DNA of 64,000 bases from PRDV01 sp963710865 (GCA_963710865.1 CAVQBR010000002.1:992001-1056000); one strand, 5' to 3'; positions 9,143-18,313 are shown, counted from the stretch's first letter. Numbers and translations are program-made. Notes: generated by a model not told the origin, from the sequence alone.

Positions 9143-9823
9143 ATGAGATTATTTAGATCGCTTACCATGTTTACGTATTTAATTGGGACGTATCTCAAAA
9201 TTATGTTTAACACCTTATATGGTGTATGGCATATTTCGCGTCTTTCGCACTCGCCCATTACCGTATTTGGGGGATCTCGATTGGAACATGAAAGTATATA
9301 CATGGAGAAGGCATCGAAGTTAGCGCAAAAACTTGCTTACCATGGTATCCCGGTCCTAACCGGAGGCGGTCCTGGAATCATGGAAGCTGCAACGTGTGGC
9401 GCATTGAGTACAAAGCGTCATTACATAACGACTATAGGCCTTGCTGTTAAGGGATTAGCAATAGAGCGTGATCCTGCGCTTTGTAAGCGTAATGTTATTG
9501 TGATGGATAGCTATGCTGCCCGTAAATGGTTGCTTATTCATTATTCGATCGGATTTGCAGTCTTTCCTGGAGGGTTTGGAACACTTAATGAGCTGACGGA
9601 ATTGCTGACGCTTATTCAAACGAAGTTGACCAGCAAAACACCGATAGTCCTCATAGGGAAAGACTATTGGGAACCATTGATGAGGTGGATATACGATTCC
9701 GCTTTGAAGAATAATCTTATTGAGCATGAGGATGTGGAACTTTTTACGATCACGGATGATATAGAAGAGGCATTTATCTTGTTGAAGGCCCATGCTGAAA
9801 GGAAGCGTTCACGAGCTGAGTAG
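9143..9823 (+). CDS. LOG-family (TIGR00730-type) Rossmann-fold protein
   Basis: 226 residues from the ATG at 9143, which has AAGGAG 6 bases upstream; a TTG at 9122 is less likely. The family's nucleotide-binding motifs are clear: TGGGPGIMEAA (about 73-83) and FPGGFGTLNELTE (about 141-153). Relatives are nucleoside 5'-monophosphate phosphoribohydrolases (LOG) and were once called lysine decarboxylases. Residues 1-30 form an unusual hydrophobic N-terminal extension (TYLIGTYLKIMFNTLYGVW) that could tether the enzyme to the membrane. The 3' end overlaps the convergent acyl-CoA ligase gene by 15 bases. The exact substrate cannot be read from the sequence. Confidence 0.85.
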   Translation: MRLFRSLTMFTYLIGTYLKIMFNTLYGVWHISRLSHSPITVFGGSRLEHESIYMEKASKLAQKLAYHGIPVLTGGGPGIMEAATCGALSTKRHYITTIGLAVKGLAIERDPALCKRNVIVMDSYAARKWLLIHYSIGFAVFPGGFGTLNELTELLTLIQTKLTSKTPIVLIGKDYWEPLMRWIYDSALKNNLIEHEDVELFTITDDIEEAFILLKAHAERKRSRAE

Positions 9824-11341
9824 CTCTGCTTTCAGAACTTTCTTATCAACTTTACCCGTTGAGGTTACCGGTAACTCGTTTCGCACATAAAATCTTCGTG
9901 GGATTTTATAGCCCGCGAGGTTTCGACCACACAGTGCCCGCAATTCTGCAATAAGCGTTTCATCTGACTTTTCCTTACTTGCGACGAAGGCAACTGGTAT
10001 CTCTTCTTCGTCCTCAACAATACCGATAACGGCTGCTTGCAGAACATGTGGATGGGAAAGCAAAATGTTTTCTACCTCCTGAGGGTAGATTTTAAGTCCT
10101 TTATTACTGATAAGATCCCGCTCTCTCCCTGCTAGTACAATCTTGCCGACTCCATCTATATAAGCCAGGTCTCCGGTATTAAGCCATCCATCTTGTAAAA
10201 TAGCCGCAGTTGCTTGAGGAGCTTTATAATAACCAAGCATGACATTTGCTCCGCGTACCCAGAGAGTGCCGATTTTTCCTCGGCTCAGTTCTTTCCCCTG
10301 GTCATTCCGGATGGAGTAATGCATCCCTATGAACGGTTCTCCCACATTGCTTGTAGGCTTTGTATAATCATCTATGTCAACCGATAAGAAAGGAGATGTT
10401 TCGGTCAGTCCGTAGCCATTGCAGATCTTGCGTTTGTAGATAAGCGCAAAGGCGCTGCGTATTTTATCGGAGAGTGCATCTCCGCCTGCAAAAAAATATT
10501 TTACGCGCGGAAAGCGTAATGTGCGTAAAAGACAAAACAAGCCATAGAGAGCGGGAACAGCAACCACAATTGTAGGAGCATGAGCAATCCCCTTAATAAT
10601 TGTTTTTCGTTCTATTTTAGGAACGATAACAGCAGTTGCTCCAACGACGGTGGTAGACCACATACAGACATTTTGGGGTAAGCTATGAAAGAGCGGTAAG
10701 GGACAAAAGACCCGTTCTTGCTCTTCAAACTCAAAACGAGCAATAGCTTGAATAGCATTCGTTACTATGGCTAAGGAGCTGAGCATGACTCCTTTGGGAA
10801 ATCCTGTTGTACCAGAGGTATAAAGTATTGCAGCGACATCGGTATTGTCGATATCGCCAAGAGGTAAGGGCTCAATGTCTGGTACGGTGCCTTTCTTATC
10901 GATGTGTGTGATGACATGCGGTAACTGACCTGGGTAACGTAGGAGCTTCTCTTCTAAGTGTGGGGAAATGATCACTACGACGGGTTGTGCATCTTGAATG
11001 ATCTTGATAAGCTCATGCTCACTTAAAAAGACGTTAAGTGGGGCAACCACAGCTCCTGCAAGCCAGACGGCATAATAGGCGATATAGAACTCGATTGAAT
11101 TTTCATAGTAAATAATGACCCGTTCACCTTTTTTTACTCCGTATGAGCGTAACGTATGAGCAAGTGCAGATGAGCGCTTGTACAGCTCTTGGTAGGTCAT
11201 CTGCTGATCTTGGCAGATAACCACAATATTGTTGGGCCAGGTGCGAGCTGCTCGTTCAATCAATCGGTGTGCAGGGATAAGCTTCCCCTGTTCAGACAGA
11301 GTTGTATGTAGCTCATCAAATCGTTGTTTTTCAGTCTTCAT
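9809..11341 (-). CDS. AMP-forming acyl-CoA synthetase/ligase
   Basis: 510 residues. An ANL-superfamily enzyme: it adenylates a carboxylate with ATP and transfers the acyl group to CoA. Signatures: YTSGTTGFPKGV (about 174-185, phosphate loop), GYGLTET, TGDLAYID, the hinge GRERDLI and the C-terminal catalytic lysine region (STGKVDKK). The best match is the medium/long-chain fatty acid ligase branch (FadD-like). The ATG at 11341 overlaps the upstream ferredoxin gene by 11 bases, so the two are translationally coupled; a GTG at 11353 is the alternative start. The enzyme could activate fatty acids taken from the host for phospholipid synthesis; that role is inferred. Confidence 0.88.
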   Translation of the reverse strand: MKTEKQRFDELHTTLSEQGKLIPAHRLIERAARTWPNNIVVICQDQQMTYQELYKRSSALAHTLRSYGVKKGERVIIYYENSIEFYIAYYAVWLAGAVVAPLNVFLSEHELIKIIQDAQPVVVIISPHLEEKLLRYPGQLPHVITHIDKKGTVPDIEPLPLGDIDNTDVAAILYTSGTTGFPKGVMLSSLAIVTNAIQAIARFEFEEQERVFCPLPLFHSLPQNVCMWSTTVVGATAVIVPKIERKTIIKGIAHAPTIVVAVPALYGLFCLLRTLRFPRVKYFFAGGDALSDKIRSAFALIYKRKICNGYGLTETSPFLSVDIDDYTKPTSNVGEPFIGMHYSIRNDQGKELSRGKIGTLWVRGANVMLGYYKAPQATAAILQDGWLNTGDLAYIDGVGKIVLAGRERDLISNKGLKIYPQEVENILLSHPHVLQAAVIGIVEDEEEIPVAFVASKEKSDETLIAELRALCGRNLAGYKIPRRFYVRNELPVTSTGKVDKKVLKAELLSS

Positions 11342-11516
11342 ACTTAATAACACTTACTGGGCAAGCCTGAGCTGCTTTCTTAATTTCTGCACTTTGGTTA
11401 GTAAGATCAGCGCTGTTGATGATTCGTGATCTATCTGTTACTTCAAACACTTCAGGTGCATTAAATTGACATGCACCGCAAGCGATGCAACCCGGTTCGA
11501 TCCATACTTTTTTCAT
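11331..11516 (-). CDS. Ferredoxin, single [4Fe-4S] cluster type
   Basis: 61 residues, ATG at 11516 with AAGGAG 8 bases upstream. CIACGAC supplies three cluster cysteines and the C-terminal ACPVSVI supplies the fourth, the layout of short single-cluster ferredoxins. It is a small soluble electron carrier. It is the first gene of a two-gene unit and overlaps the acyl-CoA ligase gene. No partner oxidoreductase is visible nearby, so its electron donor and acceptor are unknown. Confidence 0.88.
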   Translation of the reverse strand: MKKVWIEPGCIACGACQFNAPEVFEVTDRSRIINSADLTNQSAEIKKAAQACPVSVIKYED

Positions 11517-11574
11517 CGGTAGCTCCTTGAGAGAAATTTCTGTACCAGTATACTAATAACTGAGAGGATTTGCT

Positions 11575-12207
11575 ATGTGTACGAATCATAAAAAAGGTAT
11601 GCTTATAACTATCGAGGGGATCGATGGCTCGGGAAAGAGTTCTGTTGCACAGGCAGTAGCTCGTCTCTTGAGTGCTCACACTCAGGTACTTCTTACCAAA
11701 GAGCCTGGAGCGACTGAGCTGGGTAAACAGTTGAGGACCCTTTTGCAGGAACGGACCTTTACTGTATCAGCGCAAGCTGAATTTCTGCTTTTTGCCGCTG
11801 ATAGGGCTCAACATATGAAAGAGCTTGTTATCCCTGCACTTGAAGCAGGTAAGATTGTACTCTCTGACCGCATGGCCGACTCATCGTTAGCCTATCAGGG
11901 ATATGGTCGAGGGGTAGAGCATGAGTGGATTACAAGTATCAATACCTGGGCAATGGATGGGTATGTGCCAGATCTTACCCTCTATTTAAAAATCGATTAT
12001 CCCACAGCTGCTCACCGGTTGGCGCGTCGCTGCGAAACTGCAACCGTATTTGAAAAAGAAGAAGAGCTCTTTTTTGAGAGGGTTATTAAAGGATTTGAAA
12101 CAATGTATGCAGAGGCTGCCAATGTCAGAACGATAGATGCAAGTGCACCTATCGAAAAAGTATGTCTTGCTGCCTATCAGGAAATTATGAAGGTCTTGCC
12201 ATGCTAA
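11575..12207 (+). CDS. tmk: Thymidylate kinase
   Basis: 210 residues. Phosphorylates dTMP to dTDP with ATP. P-loop IEGIDGSGKSS (about 13-23), the TKEPGATELGKQLR segment, the DRMADSSLAYQGYGRG segment (DR-x-x-x-SSLAYQ, substrate binding and LID region) and normal length all agree. GAGAGGA precedes the ATG. It overlaps the holB-like gene downstream by 7 bases, a common bacterial pairing, so the two are probably co-transcribed. Confidence 0.95.
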   Translation: MCTNHKKGMLITIEGIDGSGKSSVAQAVARLLSAHTQVLLTKEPGATELGKQLRTLLQERTFTVSAQAEFLLFAADRAQHMKELVIPALEAGKIVLSDRMADSSLAYQGYGRGVEHEWITSINTWAMDGYVPDLTLYLKIDYPTAAHRLARRCETATVFEKEEELFFERVIKGFETMYAEAANVRTIDASAPIEKVCLAAYQEIMKVLPC

Positions 12208-12905
12208 TTCATCCCGCCTATCTCTTTGTTGGCTCGGAAGCGGATCTTAAGCAGAGAGCTCGTTCGTTTATTAAAGAAGTGCTCTGCAAGGAAAAAGGAT
12301 GCTTACTGTGTGTAGATTGCCAGCTTATAGAGAAACAGTCTCACCATGCTGTACGTTGGTTTGCCCCCGAAAATCGTTATACAATTGAGACTCTTGAAGC
12401 TATTGGGCATACGCTTTCGTTTGAATTGGGCGAAGGAGAGCATTTCTTCTTCGTGTTTGAGCGAGCTGATCTTTTTAATAAGCACTGTGCAAATAGCCTG
12501 CTTAAACCCTTAGAGGAGCCTCCTCGAGGATATCATTTTATCCTCTTAACCGCCCGCGCTGATGGGATTTTGCCAACGATTCGTTCCCGGTGTCTTACTC
12601 AGTATTTTACAACGAGTCCGTCAGCTTACCAAACCCTCTATTCTTATTTTACTCTGCCTGATAGTGGTCGAGCTGCAGAGTTTTTAAAAGAGCTTGAAAC
12701 AAATAAAGTGCCTGAAAAAGATATTATCGAGCTCCTCGATCAAATAGCTGCCTACTATTATTCCCTAGTGCATACCGATGATGAAGCTCTGAGAAACTAT
12801 GCGCAAAAGCAGGCTGAATTAATTGATCAATCGAGGCTTTCACTGCCCATGCCGGGAAGTTCTAAACTCTTTCTAAAAAATTTGTATTTAACTCTTGCTT
12901 TTTAA
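12201..12905 (+). CDS. holB: DNA polymerase III delta' subunit (clamp loader)
   Basis: 234 residues from the ATG at 12201, which overlaps tmk; AAGG lies about 8 bases upstream. The N-terminus HPAYLFVGS and the central NSLLKPLEEPP...FILLT...LPTIRSRC are the hallmark of delta' (the SRC motif acts as the arginine-finger region for the gamma/tau ATPases). The protein is shorter than the typical 300-330 residues, and its own P-loop is not recognisable, as expected for a non-ATPase delta'. Part of the clamp-loader complex at the replication fork. Confidence 0.85.
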   Translation: MLIHPAYLFVGSEADLKQRARSFIKEVLCKEKGCLLCVDCQLIEKQSHHAVRWFAPENRYTIETLEAIGHTLSFELGEGEHFFFVFERADLFNKHCANSLLKPLEEPPRGYHFILLTARADGILPTIRSRCLTQYFTTSPSAYQTLYSYFTLPDSGRAAEFLKELETNKVPEKDIIELLDQIAAYYYSLVHTDDEALRNYAQKQAELIDQSRLSLPMPGSSKLFLKNLYLTLAF

Positions 12906-12985
12906 CGAGGTGGTATGGTATCGTAGATACGGTAATGAAAACAGTGTAGGGGTTACCCACACAAAACAATCTATTAGGAGATACT

Positions 12986-13330
12986 ATGAAAAGAATGATA
13001 TCAATTATGCTCCTCATAAGCGGTTGTGCTATGAGTGAATGCCGCACGGCAAAAGCCGGGCGTTTTGCACGAAAATTCGAAGAGCTAGCAGTTAAGGAAG
13101 CTGCTTCCAAGGAAGAGGCTAAGCCAGTAGCAGCAAAAGAAGCTGAAGCAAAACCTGCTGAAACAAAGCAAGCCGAAGCAAAGCAAGCTGAAAAAAAGCC
13201 TGATCAAGCAAAGCAAGCTGTGACAAAACCTGTTGTGAGTAAAACTCAGCCATCAGTGACCACAAAAGTTGCTGTGCTTTCACTCCAAGAGAGGATGAGA
13301 CAGCAGCAAGCTGCTGAGAAGAAGAGCTAA
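12986..13330 (+). CDS. Small Lys/Ala/Glu-rich lipoprotein
   Basis: 114 residues. A signal sequence with lipobox ISGC (MKRMISIMLLISGCAM) suggests lipid attachment at Cys14. The mature part is low complexity: repeats of about five to nine residues such as AKPAETKQAEAKQAE, then a Thr/Val patch and QERMRQQQAAEKKS. The composition predicts an extended or coiled structure without a globular domain. TTAGGAGATACT before the ATG is a good ribosome-binding site and AGTGTAGGGG lies 33 bases upstream of it. A strong terminator follows at 13366. Function unknown; an envelope spacer or exported peptide-like protein is possible. Confidence 0.75.
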   Translation: MKRMISIMLLISGCAMSECRTAKAGRFARKFEELAVKEAASKEEAKPVAAKEAEAKPAETKQAEAKQAEKKPDQAKQAVTKPVVSKTQPSVTTKVAVLSLQERMRQQQAAEKKS

Positions 13331-13365
13331 CGAACAGTATTTTTTCCCAAATTACATATCAATAT

Positions 13366-13402
13366 ACAAAGAGAGCCCTTTTAACGGGGCTCTCTTTGTT
13401 TG
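13366..13402 (+). terminator. Strong intrinsic terminator after the lipoprotein gene
   Basis: Perfect 13-bp stem ACAAAGAGAGCCC (13366-13378) with GGGCTCTCTTTGT (13387-13399), 8-base loop, then a short T-rich tail. It isolates the lipoprotein gene from the ankyrin array. Confidence 0.85.
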
Positions 13403-13505
13403 TGTCGCTTGATTGCAGCCCTCACTTTTTTCTTTAACAAAATAGTAATACGGTTAGAACTTACATTAACTTGATTTTCAAAAACAAAATCAGAAAGATT
13501 CGAAC

Positions 13506-13664
13506 ATGAACTCGTCGATGAAAGCGTTATTTATAAGCGCACTTATGTTTGTTCCTTCTGAGGGGGATGCGGCTCAGGCAGCCGTTCATGATGAATCGAT
13601 GATGAAGCAATTAGAGCGCCTTGGTATTATCCCATTGCACATGCTATGCTCATGCCAACTGTGA
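13506..13664 (+). pseudogene. 5' relic of an ankyrin-array gene
   Basis: An ATG at 13506 gives 52 codons before TGA. The start (MNSSMKALFISALMFVPSEG) copies the signal peptide of the array genes. KQLERLGIIPLHM matches RQLERDGATPLHIA, the first ankyrin repeat. Homology then stops. The upstream bases (GTTAGAACTT...TGATTTTCAAAAA, about 13455-13490) are a degraded version of the array promoter and leader. This is the stump of a seventh array gene. Confidence 0.75.
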
Positions 13665-13862
13665 AATAGCAAGCTTGCGATGCTCTATACATATAATGAA
13701 CCGCGGGACTGAATTTGTGCTGATAATTTTAAAGACTGCATTCAAGGTAAAGCTTCAAATCTTGTAGCAGAGTTGCTTCTGGGATGGGTCATCTATTTCT
13801 GTTATGCTACGGCTGCTACATCCTCTATTACTACGGATATCGCCTTGCTGACATGACTGCAG

Positions 13863-13890
13863 TTTACAAACCGGACATGCTTGTTAGAAT
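13863..13890 (+). promoter_or_regulatory. Array promoter, gene 1
   Basis: TTTACA (13863-13868), 16-base spacer, TAGAAT (13885-13890), followed by the leader ATAAATTGATATGATTTCC, which is shared with the other array promoters. The leader's ATG (TATGATTTCC) runs into TAA here, which shows that the downstream ATG at 13934 is the true start. Confidence 0.75.
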
Positions 13891-13933
13891 ATAAATTGAT
13901 ATGATTTCCAAAAATAACTAAAGGTGCTCGCTT

Positions 13934-15991
13934 ATGAACCGACTTATGACTCAAAACTCGAGAATGAAAGCATTTTTTGTAACACTCATGCTCATTCCTT
14001 CACTCCATGGAATGGCAGTTGAGCTGACCGAAGAGGCGCCATCGATACTGAGACAATTAGAGCGCGATGGTGCTACCCCATTACACATCGCTGCCTATTG
14101 TGATCGTGTAGAAGAGATTGAGAAATTGATCGCAGAAGGAGCATCTATAGATGCGAAAAATGCTAAGGGTGCTACTCCGTTGCATTTTGCAGCTAAAAGA
14201 GGAAATATTCTAGCTGTGCAAAGTCTTATTGCCCATAAGGGTCGCGCGAATGTCTTTGATAAGCTTGGTTTTACTCCTCTTCATTATGCAACGCTGGCTC
14301 GGAAACTAGAAGTGATTCGGTATCTTCTGGACAATGGGAGTTTATTTATGAAAGATCGCTCTAAAAAGCCGATTACTCCTTTGCATGTGGCCGCTCTCAA
14401 TGGCGATCTTCTTGCTCTTGAGTGTATGGTGAGAATGAGAGCAGTCAATGGTCGTTTCAATTTTATAATAGCTTTAAAGGGCTGCTGGATGAGCCCATTA
14501 CATTGTGCAGCTGAAAATGGCAGCAGGGCGGTTATCGATTTTTTGATTCAAAGTGGAGAGTCGGTCAGTGCTCGTGATAAAGAGGGTAATACTCCGCTTT
14601 TAATTGCAGCTCGGCATGGGAATCTAGATGCTCTGATCTGCCTGATAGGGCACGGAGCAAGCCTTGAAGAAGAGAATGAGAAACATCAAAAAGTCTTGCA
14701 TTGTGCTGCTGAAGGAGGGCATGTAGAAATGCTTCAAATACTCCTCGACCAAGGGGCCGATATTAATTATTGTGGTAAATCATTTGATGGCCAGCCGCCG
14801 GTGATGTGGGCATTTTGGAAAGGTCATGTAAAAGCATTTGAGCTGCTATTAAGCGAAGATGTGTTAAATGGTTCACTAATTGGCGGATTGCAAGATCTTC
14901 TGTGTAGCGCAGCTGAATTTGGTAGTGTTGAAATTCTTAAACTGCTTTTGGGCAAGGGAGCGCTCATTAATAAGCCTGACTATCGAAACAAGACGGCATT
15001 GGTTTATGCCGCACGAGGCGGGCATGCTGAAGCTACAATATTTCTTCTTGAACAAGGAGCTCATATTAAGATTGACGAAGGTCCTCTTAAGGTAAATGCA
15101 CTGCATGAAGCCATTTGCTTGCGTCATGTAAATGTTATAAAAGAAATGATTGCTTTTGGTGCAGACATCGAATTAAAAGATTTTGGTAGAACGCCATTAC
15201 AGTATGCAACCGGCATAGCGCACCCAGAAACCATTAAGCTTTTGATAGATAACGGAGCCAACTTACAGGTAGACCTGGTGGGCTCTCTTCTAATTGATGA
15301 CTCAATAGCGCATAATGAGTGCTTAAAGATACTTTTGGAGTTTGGACTAGCTGTGAACCCAAAGCTTCTGGAAGGAGCCCTCAGCGTGAAGAGCTCTGTG
15401 AAAGTTCGGATGATCATCAATGCGCACCCTGAATGTATAACGAATTTCCTAGAGATTTCAGAAAGCCCCGATGCTGTTTTAAGAATGCCTGAAGTGGTGA
15501 AAAATGCAGCGAACGATTATTACAATAAACGCGCATACTATCTCTCTGAAAAGTGCCTTCAAGCGGGAGATAATCCTGACACTGTGTTTGAGGTAGCCGC
15601 TTATTTTCTCGATTGGCAAGTCCTGAGAATATTTAAAGATCAATGGTCTGAGAAATTGAGATCATGGCGTGATGCGGAAGGAAAGAATCTGCTTATGGGA
15701 GCTCTTGAAATGCTTGATCGCGAAGCATTGTGTTGGTTCTTGAAAGAGAAAATTTGTGATATTAATGATGTAGATTCTGAAGGGCAGGATGTCCTCTCGC
15801 TAGCAATTGCCATGGATAACATCCTGTTGCTAAATGATATTCTTTCAGGTGGGGCCCAGGTGAAACCAGAACATCTGATCCATGCTGCAGCTCTTGGTAA
15901 CTATGAAATAATCGGTAGGCTTGCGTTGCTCTATAGATACAGTGAATGCCCAAAAGAGTATAAGCCGGCTGGCCTGAATTTGTTTCGGTAA
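13934..15991 (+). CDS. Secreted ankyrin-repeat protein, array gene 1
   Basis: 685 residues. A signal peptide (KAFFVTLMLIPSLHG) is followed by the array-specific ELTEEAPSILRQLERDG, then roughly a dozen ankyrin repeats (for example TPLHIAAYCDRVEEIEKLIAEGA and NTPLLIAARHGNLDALICLIGHG). From about residue 500 the array's conserved C-terminal module follows: an AANDYY..KRAYYLSEK linker, DNPDTVFEVAAYFLDWQ, LRSWRDAEGKNLLMGALEM, two ankyrin-like helices and the tail PAGLNLFR at the stop. Ankyrin repeats bind proteins, and with the signal peptide they point to an exported host-interaction factor. That is inference from the family. Its own promoter lies at 13863 and AAAGGTG is the ribosome-binding site. 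Confidence 0.88.
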   Translation: MNRLMTQNSRMKAFFVTLMLIPSLHGMAVELTEEAPSILRQLERDGATPLHIAAYCDRVEEIEKLIAEGASIDAKNAKGATPLHFAAKRGNILAVQSLIAHKGRANVFDKLGFTPLHYATLARKLEVIRYLLDNGSLFMKDRSKKPITPLHVAALNGDLLALECMVRMRAVNGRFNFIIALKGCWMSPLHCAAENGSRAVIDFLIQSGESVSARDKEGNTPLLIAARHGNLDALICLIGHGASLEEENEKHQKVLHCAAEGGHVEMLQILLDQGADINYCGKSFDGQPPVMWAFWKGHVKAFELLLSEDVLNGSLIGGLQDLLCSAAEFGSVEILKLLLGKGALINKPDYRNKTALVYAARGGHAEATIFLLEQGAHIKIDEGPLKVNALHEAICLRHVNVIKEMIAFGADIELKDFGRTPLQYATGIAHPETIKLLIDNGANLQVDLVGSLLIDDSIAHNECLKILLEFGLAVNPKLLEGALSVKSSVKVRMIINAHPECITNFLEISESPDAVLRMPEVVKNAANDYYNKRAYYLSEKCLQAGDNPDTVFEVAAYFLDWQVLRIFKDQWSEKLRSWRDAEGKNLLMGALEMLDREALCWFLKEKICDINDVDSEGQDVLSLAIAMDNILLLNDILSGGAQVKPEHLIHAAALGNYEIIGRLALLYRYSECPKEYKPAGLNLFR

Positions 15992-16199
15992 CTTGTGCCA
16001 TTCATGAGGATCAAAGACTGTAGAAAGATTGCCCGTGGTTTGAAATGAATTGATCTGTTATTTCTCGTTTGGCTATGGGTAAAGATACGGTGCAGAGTGT
16101 TGGTGAAAAAGGCCGCAATAGTTCTCCAATTCCGAGTATAATTTCAAGACAGTGTTTCTGCAGGTTTTTATGGATATTGTCTTGGCAGTATGACTGCAG

Positions 16200-16227
16200 T
16201 TTACAAGGCGGCCATGCTTGTTAGAAT
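16200..16227 (+). promoter_or_regulatory. Array promoter, gene 2
   Basis: TTTACA (16200-16205), 16-base spacer, TAGAAT (16222-16227), then the shared leader ATAAATTGATATGATTTTC. Near identical to the promoter at 13863. Confidence 0.75.
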
Positions 16228-16270
16228 ATAAATTGATATGATTTTCAAAGATAACTAAAGGAGTTCTGTT

Positions 16271-18313
16271 ATGAACCGACTTACGCGAAACTGGATGATG
16301 AAAACGTTTTTTGTAAGTTTATTCGTGTTTATTCCTTCATTACATGGAATGGTAGCCGAACTGACCGAAGAAGCACCATCCATACTGAGACAATTAGAAC
16401 GCGATGGGGCTACTCCATTGCACCTGGCTGCATATCTTGATCATGTAGAAGAGGTTGAGAGATTGATCGCAGAAGGAACACCTATAGATGCGAAAAATGC
16501 TAAGGGCGCTACTCCCCTGCATTTTGCTGCTAAAAGAGGAAGCGTGCGAGCTGTACAAAGCCTTATTGTCAACAAAGCAAATGTGAACGCGTATGATGGT
16601 TTGGGTTTTTCACCTCTATATTATGCAACTCAAGAACGGAAACTACCTGTGATTCGATGTCTTCTGGAAAATGGTGCCCACATTTTGAAAGAAGGCTCGG
16701 ATAAGTCGATTACTTCATTACACATAGCTGCTCTCAATGGCGATTTGGCTGCACTTGAATGTATGTTTCAAATTAAAGGTCACCAGGATTGTATATCATC
16801 TAGTCATGATTGCTGGATGAGCCCATTACATTGTGCAGCTGAGAGTGGCAGTGTGGCGGTTATTGATTTTTTGATTCAGAGTGGAGAAGCGGTCAGTGTT
16901 CGGGACAAAAACGGTGACACTCCGCTTTTGATTGCAGCTTGGCGTGGCAAGCTGGATGCTCTTAAATGCTTATTAGGTCACGGAGCAAGCCTTGCTGAAG
17001 AGAATAAGGATAAACAGCAAGCGCTGCATTGCGCTGCTGAGGGAGGACATGTAAAAGTGCTTAATTTTCTTATTGATCAGAGACTTGATGTTAATTCTTG
17101 TGGTAGCCTTGTTGGAATGCAGCCACCGGTAATATCGGCATTTTTGAATGGTCATGTAAAGGCGACTGAAGTGTTATTGAGCAGAGGGGCTCGGATTAAT
17201 GGATTGTCAGATCGCATGGGACATGCGGGTAAATCTGGTAGTGTTGCGATGCTTAAAGTGCTTTTGAAGCATGGGGCAGCTATAAATGAGCCTGATTTTC
17301 TAGGTAGTACTGCATTGTGCTATGCGGCCAGGTTCGGTCATGTTGAGGCTACAAATTTTCTTCTTGGGCAAGGAGCTTGTATAGACATACAGGGTTATCG
17401 TAGAGTAAATGCATTGCATGAAGCTGCTCACAACGGGCATGTAAACGTTATAAAGGCGCTTCTTGCCTCTGGTGCTGACATAGAGGCTGTAACCACGATG
17501 ACACCATTGAAGCGTGCAATATTCAATAAAAAGTCTGAAGCTATGCGGTTTCTGATAAGTAGTGGTGCAAGGGTTGAACCAAAATTATTTGAAATTGTTC
17601 TTAGCTTGCAAGGGAGAGGATCGAGCATTAGAGAATGTTTCCAAGTGCTTTTAGAGACTGGATGTCCTGTTAATACATCCACTGTGGAGCGAGCACTTGC
17701 TACTCAGAGTTCTGCGATAGTTCGTATGCTCATTAGGGCCCACCCTGAATGTATAGCAGATCTGTTATGGTTGGATAAAAGGGATTTTGCTGACAAATAC
17801 GATAAGATTCCTCGGCTGGTAGGCGAAGCAGCGAATGAGTATTTTAAGAAACGTACTTCCTATGTATCTGAGAAATGCTTTAAAGCGGGAGATAATCCTG
17901 ACGCTGTGTTTGCGGTAGCTGCTTATTTTCTCGATTGGCAAGTCATGAAGATTTTTAAGGATCAATGGCCAGAGAAATTGAGATCATGGCGTGATGCGGA
18001 AGGAAAGAATCTGCTTATGGGAGCTCTTGAAATGCTTGATCGCGAAGCATTGTGTTGGTTCTTGAAAGAGAAAATTTGTGATATTAATGATGTAGATTCT
18101 GAAGGGCAGGATGTCCTCTCGCTAGCAATTGCCATGGATAACATGCTGTTTCTAAATGATATACTTTCAGGTGGGGCCCAGGTTAAGCGAGAACATCTGA
18201 TCCATGCTGCATCTCTTGGTAACTATGAAATAATCGGTAGGCTTGCGTTGCTCTATAGATACAGTGAATGCCCAAAAGAGTATAAGCCGGCTGGCCTGAA
18301 TTTTTTCCGGTAA
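16271..18313 (+). CDS. Secreted ankyrin-repeat protein, array gene 2
   Basis: 680 residues with the same plan as gene 1: signal peptide (KTFFVSLFVFIPSLHG), ELTEEAPSILRQLERDG, about a dozen ankyrin repeats, then the C-terminal module ending PAGLNFFR. The last 115 residues or so are nearly identical to gene 1 (LRSWRDAEGKNLLMGALEM through KEYKPAGLN), and the DNA is almost unchanged over about 350 bases, while the middle repeats differ much more. This is a sign of gene conversion or recent recombination at the 3' ends. The ribosome-binding site is AAAGGAG. Probable exported protein-binding effector. Confidence 0.88.
   Translation: MNRLTRNWMMKTFFVSLFVFIPSLHGMVAELTEEAPSILRQLERDGATPLHLAAYLDHVEEVERLIAEGTPIDAKNAKGATPLHFAAKRGSVRAVQSLIVNKANVNAYDGLGFSPLYYATQERKLPVIRCLLENGAHILKEGSDKSITSLHIAALNGDLAALECMFQIKGHQDCISSSHDCWMSPLHCAAESGSVAVIDFLIQSGEAVSVRDKNGDTPLLIAAWRGKLDALKCLLGHGASLAEENKDKQQALHCAAEGGHVKVLNFLIDQRLDVNSCGSLVGMQPPVISAFLNGHVKATEVLLSRGARINGLSDRMGHAGKSGSVAMLKVLLKHGAAINEPDFLGSTALCYAARFGHVEATNFLLGQGACIDIQGYRRVNALHEAAHNGHVNVIKALLASGADIEAVTTMTPLKRAIFNKKSEAMRFLISSGARVEPKLFEIVLSLQGRGSSIRECFQVLLETGCPVNTSTVERALATQSSAIVRMLIRAHPECIADLLWLDKRDFADKYDKIPRLVGEAANEYFKKRTSYVSEKCFKAGDNPDAVFAVAAYFLDWQVMKIFKDQWPEKLRSWRDAEGKNLLMGALEMLDREALCWFLKEKICDINDVDSEGQDVLSLAIAMDNMLFLNDILSGGAQVKREHLIHAASLGNYEIIGRLALLYRYSECPKEYKPAGLNFFR

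Noticed and set aside
8992..9303. Upstream extension of the alpha/beta hydrolase frame
   Set aside because: It would overlap the divergent LOG gene and place the clear signal peptide in the middle of the protein.
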